A stretch of 64,000 nt of DNA from Flammula alnicola (lineage: Eukaryota; Basidiomycota; Agaricomycetes; Agaricales; Strophariaceae). The number at the start of each line of letters is the position of its first letter. The first letter of the stretch is position 1. Positions 1 to 11,299 of the stretch are shown here, one piece after another. The DNA is taken from positions 1,240,001 to 1,304,000 of the forward strand of contig JADNRV010000001.1 in NCBI GenBank assembly GCA_015499995.1, read 5' to 3'. Under the pieces are notes generated by a model. That model had not been told where the DNA came from, made no database searches, and saw only the letters and a program-made list of their open reading frames with translations. Both the position numbers and the translations under genes were made by a program.

Positions 1-2299
1 CACCGCCAGTCAAAACCTTTTGTTTGATGTTTCCTGGACCAGAAACGACTTTAACAGCAGGCGGAGCCGGACTCGTAAATTTAATGGCAGTTTCATGAAG
101 TTCGCCTGCATTCCCATAGATGAGAATGATGTCGCGGCCATCGATTGTCGCCCTATAAAATTAGGAGGTCAGATTCTTGCTAATTGCTCCAGTCGAAAGC
201 CACTGGTTTACCATGTCATTATTTCACCCGTCGAATAGGCTAGAGTGGTTGATCCAGCGGCGTAGTCAACGACATGGATTTTAGAGTCTTGACCATTCAA
301 CGAAAGAGTACCCCCAAGAGTAGGTACAGTAATGGTCCCAAGGCTAGTGGGTAGCGTCAACGTATAAGTCTGAAGAGTGGTCACCGAGGCGTCTGTTTGC
401 CTTGTTGCAGTATCAATATCTTCAAGCCAGGTGAAAAAAAAAATGTGAAACACACCTGACAACATAAAATCCGGTTTTATTGCCAACGACGTCCAAGACT
501 TGCGTCGTCTTGAGAGCAGAATTCCCTGTGAATGACCTTGTGTGTTGTAGATGTTCATGGGCCGTGTGGTGAGATATGCAGGAGAGGCTGCAAGAAGTAC
601 GCTTGAAGCTTGAGATCATAGTATTTCTCGCGCAGAGTTCGATCCTCTGCGATAGCTGAACCCTGCACCAAAGTTGAATATTGAATAAAGTTTGACTGAT
701 AAATCTTACATAGTCATAGGAAGTATAAACACCTAAAAATGGAGAAGATGAGATGCAAAACGAACTTTGATTGTTTTCGTACTGACCTGGATGAGCAATT
801 CCACCCCAGTTCGTGCCGCCGAAGATCATGTACAAATTAAGGTACGTTGTAGACATGGCAAATTCGTTCTTGTAGAAAACTGCATGCTCGTTAACTGACT
901 GCAAAAGCAAAAACTCTGACGGAGAATTTACCTCTCTCGAACTCTGGTCCAGTAAGAACGGCACAGGTCGAGTAGCCAGATCCACCCCTATAACCATTGT
1001 CAGTCATATAACAGGATAAGAGCAGTATTTCATTTCACTGACCATCCGTCAAATGCACCACCCTGGAATTCGTAAACAGCGTTTAGGTCTTGAGGGTTAT
1101 ATTGGAGATGAGCACCCCAAAAATACCTGATATTTGTCAGTCCAAGGAAGGCGCCATATATACGGTTTATACGTACTCTGGGACTGCATCGGATGCCCAT
1201 GTGTATGGGTGCGAGCAATCAAACCCGTTCGGATATGAATCGTACCCATAAACATCAACGCTGGTATAATGACCACCCGGCCAGGCATCGTTCACGGTAA
1301 GTGGAACTGTTATCCCACTCTGTCTCTGTTTATGAAAGGATTAGCCATATAAGGATATGTAGAATAAGGGATTCATCGTACCAGAGACTGCACAAGGTCA
1401 CTCTCGTAAACGAAATCTTCCGTGTAGGGCGCTTGGAATCCACTGTACTCGTTCTCTGACTACATCTGGTTCAGCGGACGCTCTCATCAAATGCGAAGAG
1501 ATACAGACCTGAACCAATATGACTGGACCACCTTCGTAATTTCGTTAGCCGCTATTTTGGAGCCAACGCTTCAATGTAACCAGCATAGGCGTCAAGATAG
1601 GTGGTGTTGGATGTTCTCCAGAGCCAGGAGTGTACGTTCCCCAACCAGGGAAGCCACCTGCCGTAGTTTCCGCATTTATGTAGGGTCTGAGAAGGAAAGA
1701 CGGTCAGTAAGCATACTAACTATGTGCATCTTTCTTACCCTGGCCGGGCAATCAAATAGATACCAGCTTGCTTCGCGGCATCGAAGAATGGCTGCAGGTC
1801 TCGGAAACCTTCAAAGGAGATCTCACCACGCTTCGGTTCAAGAATTCCCCAAAAGACGTAGAATGAACGGCATTGAAACCCATGACCTGATAATTACATA
1901 GGTCAAGGCACTTGTTACAAACAAAAGGTGAAGCTTACTTGATTTTTTGGAATATATCAAGATGGAGACTCTGAACAGGCATTCTAGTGTAGACCATCGT
2001 GAGTATACAATCAGGCAAAAAGCTGTTTAGAGCACCGATATGGATGACCTCTCCACTGAACAGCATAAGACGCTTGCCGTTTATCATAAAGGAATATTCA
2101 TCCCAAGTGACCTTAATCATGCTGGGCTTAGCCACTGATCAGAAAAAGAGTGTAAGGATATACGCACATTGTTCTGAAGGTTATCGGTGAGTGTCTGTCG
2201 CGGAAGGACCGGTCGAGTCCTCCGTCCAAGGCCACGACTTTTCGCAACGACGGAAATAGCGCACAGAAGCGCGAACAATTTCAAGAATAATATCTTCAT
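1..2299 (-). CDS. Secreted GH35 beta-galactosidase, 5' part (runs off left edge)
   Basis: Glycoside hydrolase family 35 enzyme that removes terminal beta-D-galactose; the signal peptide implies secretion. The first ATG (2299 on the minus strand) opens a hydrophobic leader beginning [19 protein letters not shown]. The next exon reads [20 protein letters not shown], the usual GH35 opening. An ENEY motif (about 1443-1458) should hold the acid/base Glu. The block from about 1225 to 1290 reads [20 protein letters not shown], followed by [11 protein letters not shown] (near 1050-1080) and GGTNWGG (about 799-820). Beta-galactosidase domain 2 follows (about 20-430). The gene has many short introns and no C-terminus in the window. 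Frame is lost by one base at several short homopolymers (near 1530, 1553, 1621 and 1866), and the exon 1/2 join and the SGEV region also do not keep frame. Either the consensus has dropped bases or the copy is decaying; the downstream exons look intact. Confidence 0.88.
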
Positions 2300-3681
2300 G
2301 GATTAGTGAGCTGGCATGTTGAACACATTTTTGTGACTCTTTTATAATGCCACGGTTCAGAGTAAAAATCATCCCCATCCCAATCATTCCGCAAGGTTGA
2401 TTCGACACATGACGGAGGACTCTTTCCTGGCAATGTGATACATGACACCATAGAATTCAATGGCTACCAAAAAGGTAGAAAGGAAGTCGAAGCGAGAATT
2501 GTGAACACAGATTGTGGCCAACCGCACTTCGTGAGGAAAAAGAACAGAAAGGCGAGTTTTCACGCGACCTGACCTTGCCGTCACATGTGCTATATTGACG
2601 CGCCGGGTATTCATCTTTGGACAGCGCACGGTGACTGGGATTGAAGCTTTGAAGTTCGTCATGCCTGCAAATGGGCGGCAAAAATGCAACCTTCTTGCAC
2701 CTATGTACAGTAAGTACATCCCAAAGGGATTTAATCTTGAGGATCTTCGGCCTCTAGCGTAGAGCTGCACAAAAAAATTGGTTATTGAGTGGGTACCCAG
2801 GTAATTGACGATATAGTCAGAGACGGTCCGGTTACATCTGTACGTCAATTTCAGGAGGCCGAATATTTCCCGAGTCCCGAACGAACGCGGACGGAAGTTG
2901 TCCATCCAAGTGACAAGTATTGCATCACCGACATTCTCCCGCAAAATGTTTTGCCTTTGCGTGAGTTCCTTATCGATAGAGCGTTAGTGCAGAAGCATGC
3001 GGGTGTTTGCCTCTTGCTGTTGCAAACCGATATCTCCTTTCATTATTTTGAGGAAATCATTTCAGTATTTCGGCATATAAGGAAACAAGCAAGTGAATCC
3101 TGAATCAATTGTGTATTCTGATGGAATTCTCTTCCTACCGTCGGCCTGGATGGGCTGATTTCAGTGATGAGGCGCAAGTACCAGCCAACTTGAATGGTTA
3201 CCACAATGTCTGGTGTTTCTGTGAGTCGGGGCCGAGAGTCTAGCACGATACAGCTAGGATTGGATGAAGCGGTTGTATTATAGCATCGGCACATGATCGG
3301 TTCAATAGAGAAGTATCAAATGTCCCGGTGGATAGGATTCAGTGACGAGAGGGCATGTGAGCAAATCCGATGTTGGGCCTAGAAGAAGCTCCGAGTCTGC
3401 AGCGACCGCCGACTTGGAGCTGGAATATCGACATCCATGGGCCCAGCTGTGTTTGCATTCTGACAGAGAAAAGGCATTGGCTGAGATAGACAGAAGCAGG
3501 GAGCTCGAGGGATTCACGTTTCTTCCAAAAGAGAACGCGGGAGCAATTTCCTGAAAAGGACATGACGTATCACGATGGTCGATTATTGGCCAGTCGACAC
3601 TATAGTTGGCCTCTTAAAGTCTCTGCAGTTGATCTTGATTCACCTCTGAACCCGCCCCTACCATAGCACTAAAGCCAGTAA
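2300..3681. other. Intergenic, 1.4 kb between divergent GH35 and hexokinase genes
   Basis: This stretch holds the two divergent promoters. Open frames of 70-190 codons occur on both strands, but none resembles a family I know or shows convincing splice structure. No RNA gene or repeat was recognised. Confidence 0.5.
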
Positions 3682-5799
3682 ATGGCTTCAACCTCTTCTT
3701 TTCAATATGAGAGCCCACAAGCTGTATTCGACCTTCTAGATAGCCAATTCAGCCTTGATGACAATGTTCTCGTCGAGCTCACCAAAACCTTCCTCGAGGA
3801 ATTCAAGACCGGCCTAGGAAGCTACAACCACCCCATGGCGATGATGTGAACTACCTCCTCTTTCTATGGAGATTGTGTCTGATTAATATTTTAATAGTCC
3901 CTCCTTCGTCACTGGCGTTCCGGATGGGACGGAAACTGGGTAGGACGCTTTTGACTATAGCGCGCGTTCTTAATCGATTCAACTTCGTGGTCCAGTACTT
4001 TTCTCGCCCTCGATCTCGGTGGCACCAACTTGTGCGTAATCGCAGCGTCTCGTATCTTAACCTCGGTCTAACTGCGCACCCTTTCCCCACATCCATAGGC
4101 GCGTGTGCGAAGTAGTGTTGAATGGAGATAAGACCTTCAACCTGGTCCAGCAAAAATACAAGGTGTCAGAGACGCTCAAGTCAGGCGAAGCAACTGCGCT
4201 ATTTGGTCAGAGCATCAATGCGATATTTTCTATACAATTTGCTGATATTGATACGTCGCATGATTTCATTTAGATTATCTCGCTGACTCGTAGACGCATT
4301 TTTGACCACACAAGCGACCACGGACTACACGTCACCCATAGACGAAGTATCAGGAGCCCCAATAAAAGATGTACATCTCGGTTTGACCTTTTCTTTCCCA
4401 GTCGAGCAGTCCGCACTTGGCTCGGGGAAAATCCTTACATGGACCAAAGGTTTTTCAGCAAAGAATGCGGTTGGACACGATGTCGTTAAGCTCCTGCAAG
4501 ATGCTTTTGACCGAAAGCACATGCATGTTAAATGCGTCGCCCTTGTAAATGATGTAAGCCCCAACATGTCGAAGGTTATCACTGGACCTTACCGTCACCA
4601 TTGTAGACCGTCGGAGCTCTCCTATCGCGCGCATATACAGCAGGAGGATGCATTGCTGGTGCCATATTTGGTACAGGAACCAACGGGGCTTACATTGAGC
4701 AAGTCGGTGCGCCATAATTCCAATTACACAACAGAATACCCATATAATTGACTAGCGAATATACCCAAGCTTGCTGGTACAGCTGCTGCTGCGCGAGGAG
4801 GAGAAATGGTTATCAACACTGAATGGGGTGCATTCAATAACTCTGTAAGAATGCTGTCGTCCATGCTTAACCGTGTTGTTCTCAAACGATTGTCAGCGCT
4901 CGCATCTTCCCTCCACGCCCTTGACAACGCCATCGATCGTCTAAGTATTAATCCTAAATTCCAGGCATTCGAGAAATTTATTTCTGGGCTGTACTTGGGC
5001 GAAATTGTTCGGAACATCTTGGTTTCTTTGATCGATGCCGTTCCAAAACCATTGCTTTTCGGAGGCAAATCCACAGCAGGACTGAATAAACACTACGGCA
5101 TTGATACCAGTTTTATGAGTGCCACGGAGGAAGCATGGATCGCCGACCACGATGCAAACCCAGCCAGCTACGCTGTTCCCGCTTTCAGCCATGAGTTTAA
5201 GAGAGAGGAGATATCGCCAAAGGTCGTCAGGAAGTTGGATAACATTCGTAAAGTTATCGCGCAATTCCTGGGATTCAATGAGGACGACGTGTCGCTAAAA
5301 GATGCTGCGGTAGGACCCTGTTTCTCTTGGATTCTCGATATGTACTAATCATTATGATAGGTCGTGCGATGGGTATGCTCTTTAATTGCCAGAAGAGCGG
5401 CACTGTTGAGCGGAGTCGCTATTGCTACAGTCTTGATCCAGACTGAGCGTGCAACATTGAAAGGCGAACGCACACCGACGAAGGGCCTGAATGATACACT
5501 CGGTGTTGGTGTAGATGGAAGGTGCGTGAAAGAGCAAAGAAAAAATTGAATCTGTGTCTGACATTTCTGTTATTTAAGTCTCGTTGAACACTACCCTAAC
5601 TTCAGACATACCCTACGAGAATCGCTAAGATTGTTAGTAGGCGAAGAAGTCGAGAAGCGGGTTGAAATTGGCCTTGCCAAGGATGGAAGTGGTGTCGGTG
5701 GTAAGTTGTTGACCATTATCAAAAGTTTTCAAGAAGCTCAGGAGATCATTTTTTCCAGCTGCCCTCTGTGCTCTTATGGCCTTGAAAGCAAGCCCTTAG
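3682..5799 (+). CDS. hxk: Hexokinase
   Basis: ATP-dependent hexose phosphorylation, the first step of glycolysis, in the cytosol. Exon 1 starts MASTSSFQYESPQAVFDLL. Spliced exons then give HPMAMIPSFVTGVPDGTETG, the ATP-binding DLGGTNLRVCEVV, LTFSFPVEQSALGSG, the sugar-binding VNDTVGALLSRAY region, FGTGTNGAYIEQV, INTEWGAFNNS and DNAIDRLSINPKFQAFEKF. It ends GSGVGAALCALMALKASP before the TAG at 5797-5799. Order and total length (about 500 residues) match fungal hexokinases, with about nine introns of 50-60 nt. One frame break lies at about 4921 between NNSRSHLPSTP and DNAIDRLS, where a TTT run appears to have lost a base. The frame is otherwise preserved by splicing, so I regard the gene as functional. 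I cannot tell a glucokinase-like from a PI/PII-type paralogue. Confidence 0.95.
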
Positions 5800-5981
5800 A
5801 ATCATATAGTGTAATTCTTCCAATGGCATGTCGTCAACGATTAAATATTTGTAATTAGAACCAAGACAAAGAAGTTTCAATGTAATGCCACCTGTTGACG
5901 TCCTCTGACCTATAAAACTCGAATGGCATTCGAACCATAAGTATAAGTAAGATTATAATATTGATGGGTAGGGTGTGATAA

Positions 5982-7150
5982 CTAGCTGAACTTGGCTGAG
6001 GTATGTTTTGCGTACGCCTTGCTGACCTTGCCCCAGTCAAGCACCGACCAGAATTCCCTCAGCCACGGTTCTTTGCCCCATACACCATATCCAGCACTCA
6101 TCCAGGCGTGCTCGTATACAGGTATGCAGAACAATGGGAATAGTGTCTTTCCAACTTGCATGATGTTGGGTTTACTAGCGGGTTGATCTGCAAGCGGGGA
6201 GTCGCCTGGTGGTCCATATATGCCTCCGAAAGACGCGATGCTGCTGCTGTGGATGGTGCGCGACTGGAACTCGAAAGGGTTGGGAATTGTGTTTTGGCCT
6301 GAGACGCCCGATGCGGGTGAGGCGGGTGCACTGAAGGTGCCGGCCCACGCATTGGGCAGTTGAGGGGAGGTCTTCGCTGCTGAGAATCGGATGGCGTCTT
6401 CGCCAAGGACAGGGAGAGCGTCGTCGTAATGCATGTTTGTACGCGACCTTACGAGTAATGTCGAAGGTCCAAACGTCGGGAGCACACCGAGGTGGCCTTC
6501 CGAGTCTGAAACCAGCCAAACCCAGCCATTGGTGAACAGGCCCATAGCAGCAGCGGAGAATGTCGACTTGAGTCGTGTGAGGTCTCCGTAATTGTGGTGG
6601 ATCTGGTTGTCGAGGTTCCTGGAGATTTTATCTTCGTGGTTGGGCGCAGATTTGCCTTCCGGTGGAGGTGACTGTCGAAATAAAATCCAGTGGTGAGCGG
6701 TCCCAGATATGCGTGCAACGACAGAGGAGCTCACAAGTTGGTCCAAGAAGAAACTGTTGTTCAAGGCCAGCACAGCGTAGTTGAATGCCAAAGTTCGCTC
6801 GCGTTTGGAGGCATATTTAATAGCAATGTTAGCAACACTTCCGTGTTTCTCTGCCTTTGGGTCCACTTTAGCCATAGAAGAACATCAGCATCAGCGACGG
6901 AAGGCGAATGAGAGCAAGCGAACGTACTCCGTAGCTCCTGATTCAGTCGCTCCAACAGGCCGTCTTGATATTCGATGAGGGTTTGGAGAGCTTGCGGAGG
7001 CAAAAATTTGCCCAATCCTCCTTCTGGGGGATACGGAAGTTCTCTGCGCGCATGGATGCTTCTCGTTCTCCAATTCGACTTCTTGAGAGCAGACAAGACA
7101 GATGACGACCGCGAAGCGTTAGATGTGGCTAGACGAAGACAAGTGGCCAT
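5982..7150 (-). CDS. Mitochondrial small-subunit ribosomal protein, Fe/Mn-SOD-like (mS42/mS43 family)
   Basis: The product resembles the iron/manganese superoxide dismutase fold that fungal mitoribosomes use as structural subunits (yeast Rsm26 and Mrp1). Exon 1 begins MATCLRLATSNASRSSSVLS, an Arg/Ser-rich sequence that looks like a mitochondrial presequence. A short intron (about 6857-6913) joins LLERLNQELR to DPKAEKHGSVANIAIKYAS. The long second exon includes the SOD-like FSAAAMGLFTNGWVWLV and, at the end, CIPVYEHAWMSAGYGVWG. The HAW/WMSAGYG block sits where true SODs carry the Asp and His metal ligands (DxWEHAYYLQY), and the Asp is not conserved here, as expected for the ribosomal paralogues. 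Length is about 370 residues. The divergent promoter is shared with DAD1. I cannot separate mS42 from mS43. Confidence 0.82.
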
Positions 7151-7355
7151 TTTGTTGGGAAGAGAATGTGGGTTGGGCCAAACGTTTCGAACACCCGGAG
7201 CGTCACTAAAGTAGTACAGTCGCGACTGGCCATCCTTTTTTTCGGAGTATTTGGGGGATGGTTGACCGTGTTTGGCTAGAGCTTCCCTCCCGGCATCCTA
7301 AGCGCACTTCCACGAGCCACGTCGCGTTCCAAGACCATAACTTTCTGTATTTACC
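7151..7355. promoter_or_regulatory. Short bidirectional promoter between mitoribosomal gene and DAD1
   Basis: Only 205 bp separate the two divergent start codons, so both core promoters must lie here. I saw no clear TATA box; a CT-rich stretch precedes the DAD1 ATG. Confidence 0.5.
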
Positions 7356-7836
7356 ATGCCTCCAAAATCGACGACAGCATCCCCTGCAACAGCCACGAAC
7401 GCCTTCGAGAGTCTATGGAAGGCGTACCACGATAACACGTCGGATCGACTCAAATTCATCGACTCTTTCCTGTTCTTCTTGATGCTTTCCGGTATTGCGC
7501 AATTCGCTATTGCATTCTGGTCAGCAACTTCCCTTACAACGCCTTCTTGGCTGGGTAAGTCGCAGTTGGTCTTTACTTGTCAGAATCCAGCCTCAATTTA
7601 CTATATCACGATGTAGATTCTCGAGCACTGTCGGACAGTTTGTCTTGGCAGCGTCATTACGCTCGCAAGTAAATCCGGATAATAAAGAGGTGTTCAAGAG
7701 GTGTCTCCAGAACGGTATGTGTTTTGTGTTTAGAGCTTGAGTCTACCGGTCTAATAGAGTTCATGGCAGGGCATTTGCAGATTTTGCGCTGGGATCAATT
7801 GTACTGCACTTCTTCGTATACAACTTCCTAGGATGA
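7356..7836 (+). CDS. OST2: Oligosaccharyltransferase subunit DAD1/Ost2
   Basis: Small multispanning ER membrane subunit of the oligosaccharyltransferase that N-glycosylates nascent proteins. Exon 1 starts MPPKSTTASPATATNAFESL and continues LKFIDSFLFFLMLSGIAQF. The family sequence then resumes one frame over as YCILVSNFPYNAFLAG. The next exon reads FSSTVGQFVLAASLRSQVNP, and the last AFADFALGSIVLHFFVYNFL with a final Gly before TGA. That is the canonical DAD1 ending, and total length is about 135 residues. Two single-G losses interrupt the frame, at about 7506 (TTCGG read as TTCG) and about 7700 (GGG read as GG before VSPER). Each added G would restore an exact family match. Because OST2 is essential in yeast, consensus error is more likely than a dead gene. 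A candidate AATAAA poly(A) signal lies at 7887-7892. Confidence 0.93.
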
Positions 7837-8067
7837 GGCTGGCCTCGACGTTTGAAAAGTAATTGTGATAGTTGTGATAATATACCAATAAAAAGTTTAC
7901 CAAACCAACAAAAAGACTCCATTGACACCAAGAGATGAACCCTAAGTTTCGTTCGTTGGATGCATTGTGGGAAACTTGATGAGGCTGGCGATTGAGACAG
8001 AATGATGGGTGCAGACAGCCGTGAACTTAAGTGTGAGAAAGCAGCAGATAAGTGGAGTGGTATTTCA

Positions 8068-8523
8068 TTATCTCTTTCTCTCGAAAGATGATGAGCGCTG
8101 GAAGAGAGTCAGTTCGAAGAAATGCGCAGAGATGAGCAAACATACTCCGAATACTACAACCGCAAAATCAAACACGTATTCGCCTGGAGTTCAAAGAGGT
8201 CAGGCTCCTATCAAGACTCAACGGCGGCTAGAAAGTCGCATACCAAATTCCAGATAAGAGTTGAGTAGCTCTGTACCAAACATGAGAAGAACTCGTTAAA
8301 TGGCAAGGAGGGAAACGACATACGACGAACGTCTTTGTTCGGAACTTGTGAGAGTGCAGGCCTGTAATCGGCAGTTCGATAAGCATTGGAGAGTCAAGTA
8401 ACGATAGTAGGATAATACACACGTCAGGCCTGTCGTACGCTTCACTCCAGCCAGAAAAGCGCTGATAAGCATGGCATCGAAACCGAGATGAACTACATGT
8501 TGGAAACGGAAAGCGTGAGCCAT
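8068..8523 (-). CDS. DUF1748 family small protein
   Basis: The exons on the minus strand assemble into a protein of about 85 residues matching the fungal DUF1748 family. The first exon gives VVHLGFDAMLISAFLAGVKR followed by TTGL. Spliced exons add TPALSQVPNKDV, QLLNSYLEFGEYVFDFAVVV and FGRSSSFERKR before TAA at 8068-8070. Three or four introns of 45-62 nt with clean GT...AG ends were used. The hydrophobic N-terminal segment suggests a membrane association. No biochemical function is assigned here. The start is uncertain: the ATG at 8523 gives a slightly long N-terminus, and an upstream exon with a start near 8680 is possible. It lies tail-to-tail with DAD1. Confidence 0.75.
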
Positions 8524-9068
8524 AATCGCGTGCTAAATTCTGCATAACAGACCAAGTGTTCCAAGCATTATATCGCAGCAAAAGATATACAAGGAGAAGA
8601 GTCAGATGAAAAGGGGGATGTGCAGTGTTCGCTGTAGGCTGTGGTTCAGTTGAAGATGAAAGGCAGAGTCTGAGCGCCAAGCGACCTCAATTGACGCTTT
8701 GGGGAAATACCGCGCCCTGCTGACCAATTCAGCTAAACAGTGCACTTCAAATTCGTGTACTCCTCACGCCCACAGTGGCCGAATGAAAGGAATCCAGCAA
8801 CAATTCATTGTTGAATATCCTGAAGGAAACAAATGCCTGCGCAAGTCGCGATATGTGGCCCGTTAATATTGCTGGCCCGAGGGTGGCACAGTACTGCAAG
8901 CGGGGAAAAGTGGTGATGACATAATCATGACTCCCAATATGTCGATGTGGCAACAGTGGCCTCGTCCAGGCCACGGACATACTCTCTGTCTTCTCTTCAC
9001 CACGACTACTTTGCCACTAGCTGGGCCATAACCTTTATTTCACATTCCTCGCCGTATTGGCCTGAACA
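8524..9068. other. Intergenic, divergent promoters of DUF1748 and GPC1 genes
   Basis: Head-to-head spacer of about 545 bp. Short open frames exist but none has family resemblance. It may contain a 5' non-coding exon of the DUF1748 gene. Confidence 0.45.
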
Positions 9069-10922
9069 ATGGCATCGCGGCCACCGTCACCCCCTTTTGG
9101 CAAGGGATATTTTTCTGTTCCGTTCGAGCGCTTTGTGCGGACGATACATTTGAACAGTTAACAAGCGCATTCACTCTGCTCGGTACGCTTTACCTCCACC
9201 CTTCCCCCCATTTCATCTCCAAAAATGTGGCATATTTTTTACGTCTCGCAGACACCGTCGAAACCTACTTTGACTCCCATGTCGACCTGTTGCAGCGCAA
9301 GCTCCAGAAGCACAGCGATCGGTTGAAGATGAAGGCGGAGGAGACGTTCAAGATCAAGGATTTGAAGATCAAGGACTTGAAGATTAAGGATCTGTCTGGA
9401 GACCTTCTGGCGGAGAATTTGGAGCGGGAGATCAAGAGTTTCAAACTCAAGGTGAGTATGCAACACTCGGGGTGATGCAATTAACCTAATGACGCGCCAA
9501 CCATAGCTTTCAACGCGTGTCACTTCTCTCTCAGCTTCCTGGCAATCTGCAAAGGTCGTACGCACGCGCGAGAAAGTGTCGTTTTTCTTTGGCGTCATGA
9601 CTTTACTCTTCACTGCCCTCATGTTTGGAATGGCCCCGCAGTGCGTTATCCCTGTCTCTATTCTATATGGCATCTCATCTCATCATCTACTACTAGGTGG
9701 ATACACATCGCGTACACGGCGATAGGTCTCTACCTCCTGCCTCTCCGTTTCTACCAGTACAAGAAACGCGCGTGGCATTATTTCCTCTTCGACCTCTGCT
9801 ACTACGTCACCATCCTCAACTTCATCTTCATTTGGTTCTTCCCGTCAAGCCGTGCCCTTTCGTGGCCTGCTACTGTCTGTCACATGGCTCCTTGGCCAGC
9901 GCTGTCATCACATGGCGCAATAGCCTCGTCTTCCATGACCAGGACAAGGTTACCTCTTGTTCATTCATATCTACGCGCCGCTGTCATTTACGGTTATCAG
10001 GTATGTTCTTGTTCACCTTTAACCTCGCAAATGGATTGACGGTCGTAGGCATTTCTATCCCAATCCGAACAGCGATTCCCTGCCCTGAGCGCAGTTTCTG
10101 AACTCGATCCATGGCGAGCTATGTTCCTCAGTGGTGCCATTTGTAAGTCTGCATTTAATTCACCTCCAGACGTGCATGCAGAACTCACTCCTATCATAGA
10201 CGCCATTTGGCAGTTCCTGTACTGGAAGGTTAGAGAATCACACCTTTTTCATGTCAACCCCCCTGCATGCTAATAATCATACTTAGTTCCTGCTCGTAGA
10301 TCGTCGTGCCAAGATTCAGTCTGGACAGCGCACAACGTCGTTCTCCTTCCTTCTCAATGATAAGCGTTCGGCGATTGGCCGGATGCTCTCTGCGGTGCCC
10401 GAGCAATATCGTGAGGCATACTTCATGGGAGGACAGTTCGGTAAGCATTTTTATTGTACATCTAGCATCCGCACAAATCTCTGATGTATTTCGTGACGTA
10501 GTATATGCACTCTTGACTGAAATACCGCCTATTTTCTTGTTGTACCGCAGCTCTTTCTGGAGTGCTGCGTTCTTGTTCCTCATATTCTCCGTCAGCGTCT
10601 GGAATGGAGGAGGTTTCTACATTGAAGTCTTTGGCAGGAAGTAAGCTTTCCTTGTTTCAAATGTATACCTTCCTTGCTAACTCTTTTCTTCAAGATTTGA
10701 ACGCGAACTGGAAGCCCTAAGGAAGGAAATCGCCGAAAATTCCATGCGGTCGTCTAGCGCGTCAGGAGCGTCCACGCCGGCTCTCTCAGTCGAGGTTCAA
10801 GTCATGCTGATCTCCAGTCGTTGAACGACAATATTCAAACTCGGATCGTCCGAGTCGCTGGAGCTGGGGCCCGATTGGATGAGGCGACGACTGCGTTACC
10901 AGAAAGCAAGAAGGATTCATGA
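9069..10922 (+). CDS. GPC1: Glycerophosphocholine acyltransferase GPC1 (DUF2838)
   Basis: Multispanning membrane enzyme that acylates glycerophosphocholine to lyso-phosphatidylcholine, recycling the PC headgroup. Exons read FEQLTSAFTLLD, TVETYFDSHVDLLQRKLQKH, then SFFFGVMTLLFTALMFGMAP. The diagnostic block is LPLRFYQYKKRAWHYFLFDL followed by CYYVTILNFIFIWFFPSS, SHGSLASAVITWRNSLVFHD, ALSAVSELDPWRAMFLSGAI, NGGGFYIEVFGRKFERELEA. About seven introns. The start codon is inferred: ATG 9069 lies one base out of frame with LCADDTFEQL, and a lost base in the CCCCC/TTTT run would connect them. Further one-base losses are visible at about 9859 (SSRALFVACY), about 9957 (VTSLFIHIY) and just after SVEVQ. 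Correcting the last carries the frame to TGA 10920-10922, ending PESKKDS. A KIKDL tandem repeat lies near residue 50. Confidence 0.9.
9350..9394 (+). repeat. Three 15-bp tandem units in GPC1 coding sequence
   Basis: Three near-identical 15-bp units encode KIKDL three times in a row within a charged, probably helical segment of the GPC1 N-terminus. The units differ at only a few positions, so the duplication looks recent or is kept by slippage. Confidence 0.85.
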
Positions 10923-11299
10923 CGTCTTTTTTGATTGATTTTATGATTTATTACGGGCTCATTTTGTACGACCAGACACGACACTACTTATACGGCGCGA
11001 CGACATACCTCTTCTAATTCTTCACTTATTTTTTCTAAGGTCTTCAATTTATCCATCTATTCATCGTCTCGACGGGTTGTACTTGGTTATCGGCATCCAG
11101 TCAGCTATCATACCCTACCACATTTGTATTACCTTCGCTTGTTCCTGTGCGCTACACTTACGTCCATGCATGCCTTGTTGGCTGTCCTTTTTTTTACCTA
11201 TATGTTCTCGGCGCTTTAATATTGTACCTGATGTGGTATTTAGAATTTCCGTCTCACAACGCACGTAATGACTGTGAATATGAATTGTTTAATGCATTA
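10923..11299. other. Convergent 3' spacer between GPC1 and TAD1
   Basis: T-rich sequence between two converging stop codons, expected to hold both 3' UTRs and poly(A) sites. No gene seen. Confidence 0.5.

Noticed and set aside
1..2299. Calling the GH35 gene a confirmed pseudogene
   Set aside because: The breaks are all one-base losses of the type seen in essential genes nearby, so consensus error is not excluded.
2384..2944. 186-codon minus-strand open frame upstream of GH35
   Set aside because: No recognisable motif, no splice partners, and it overlaps the promoter region.
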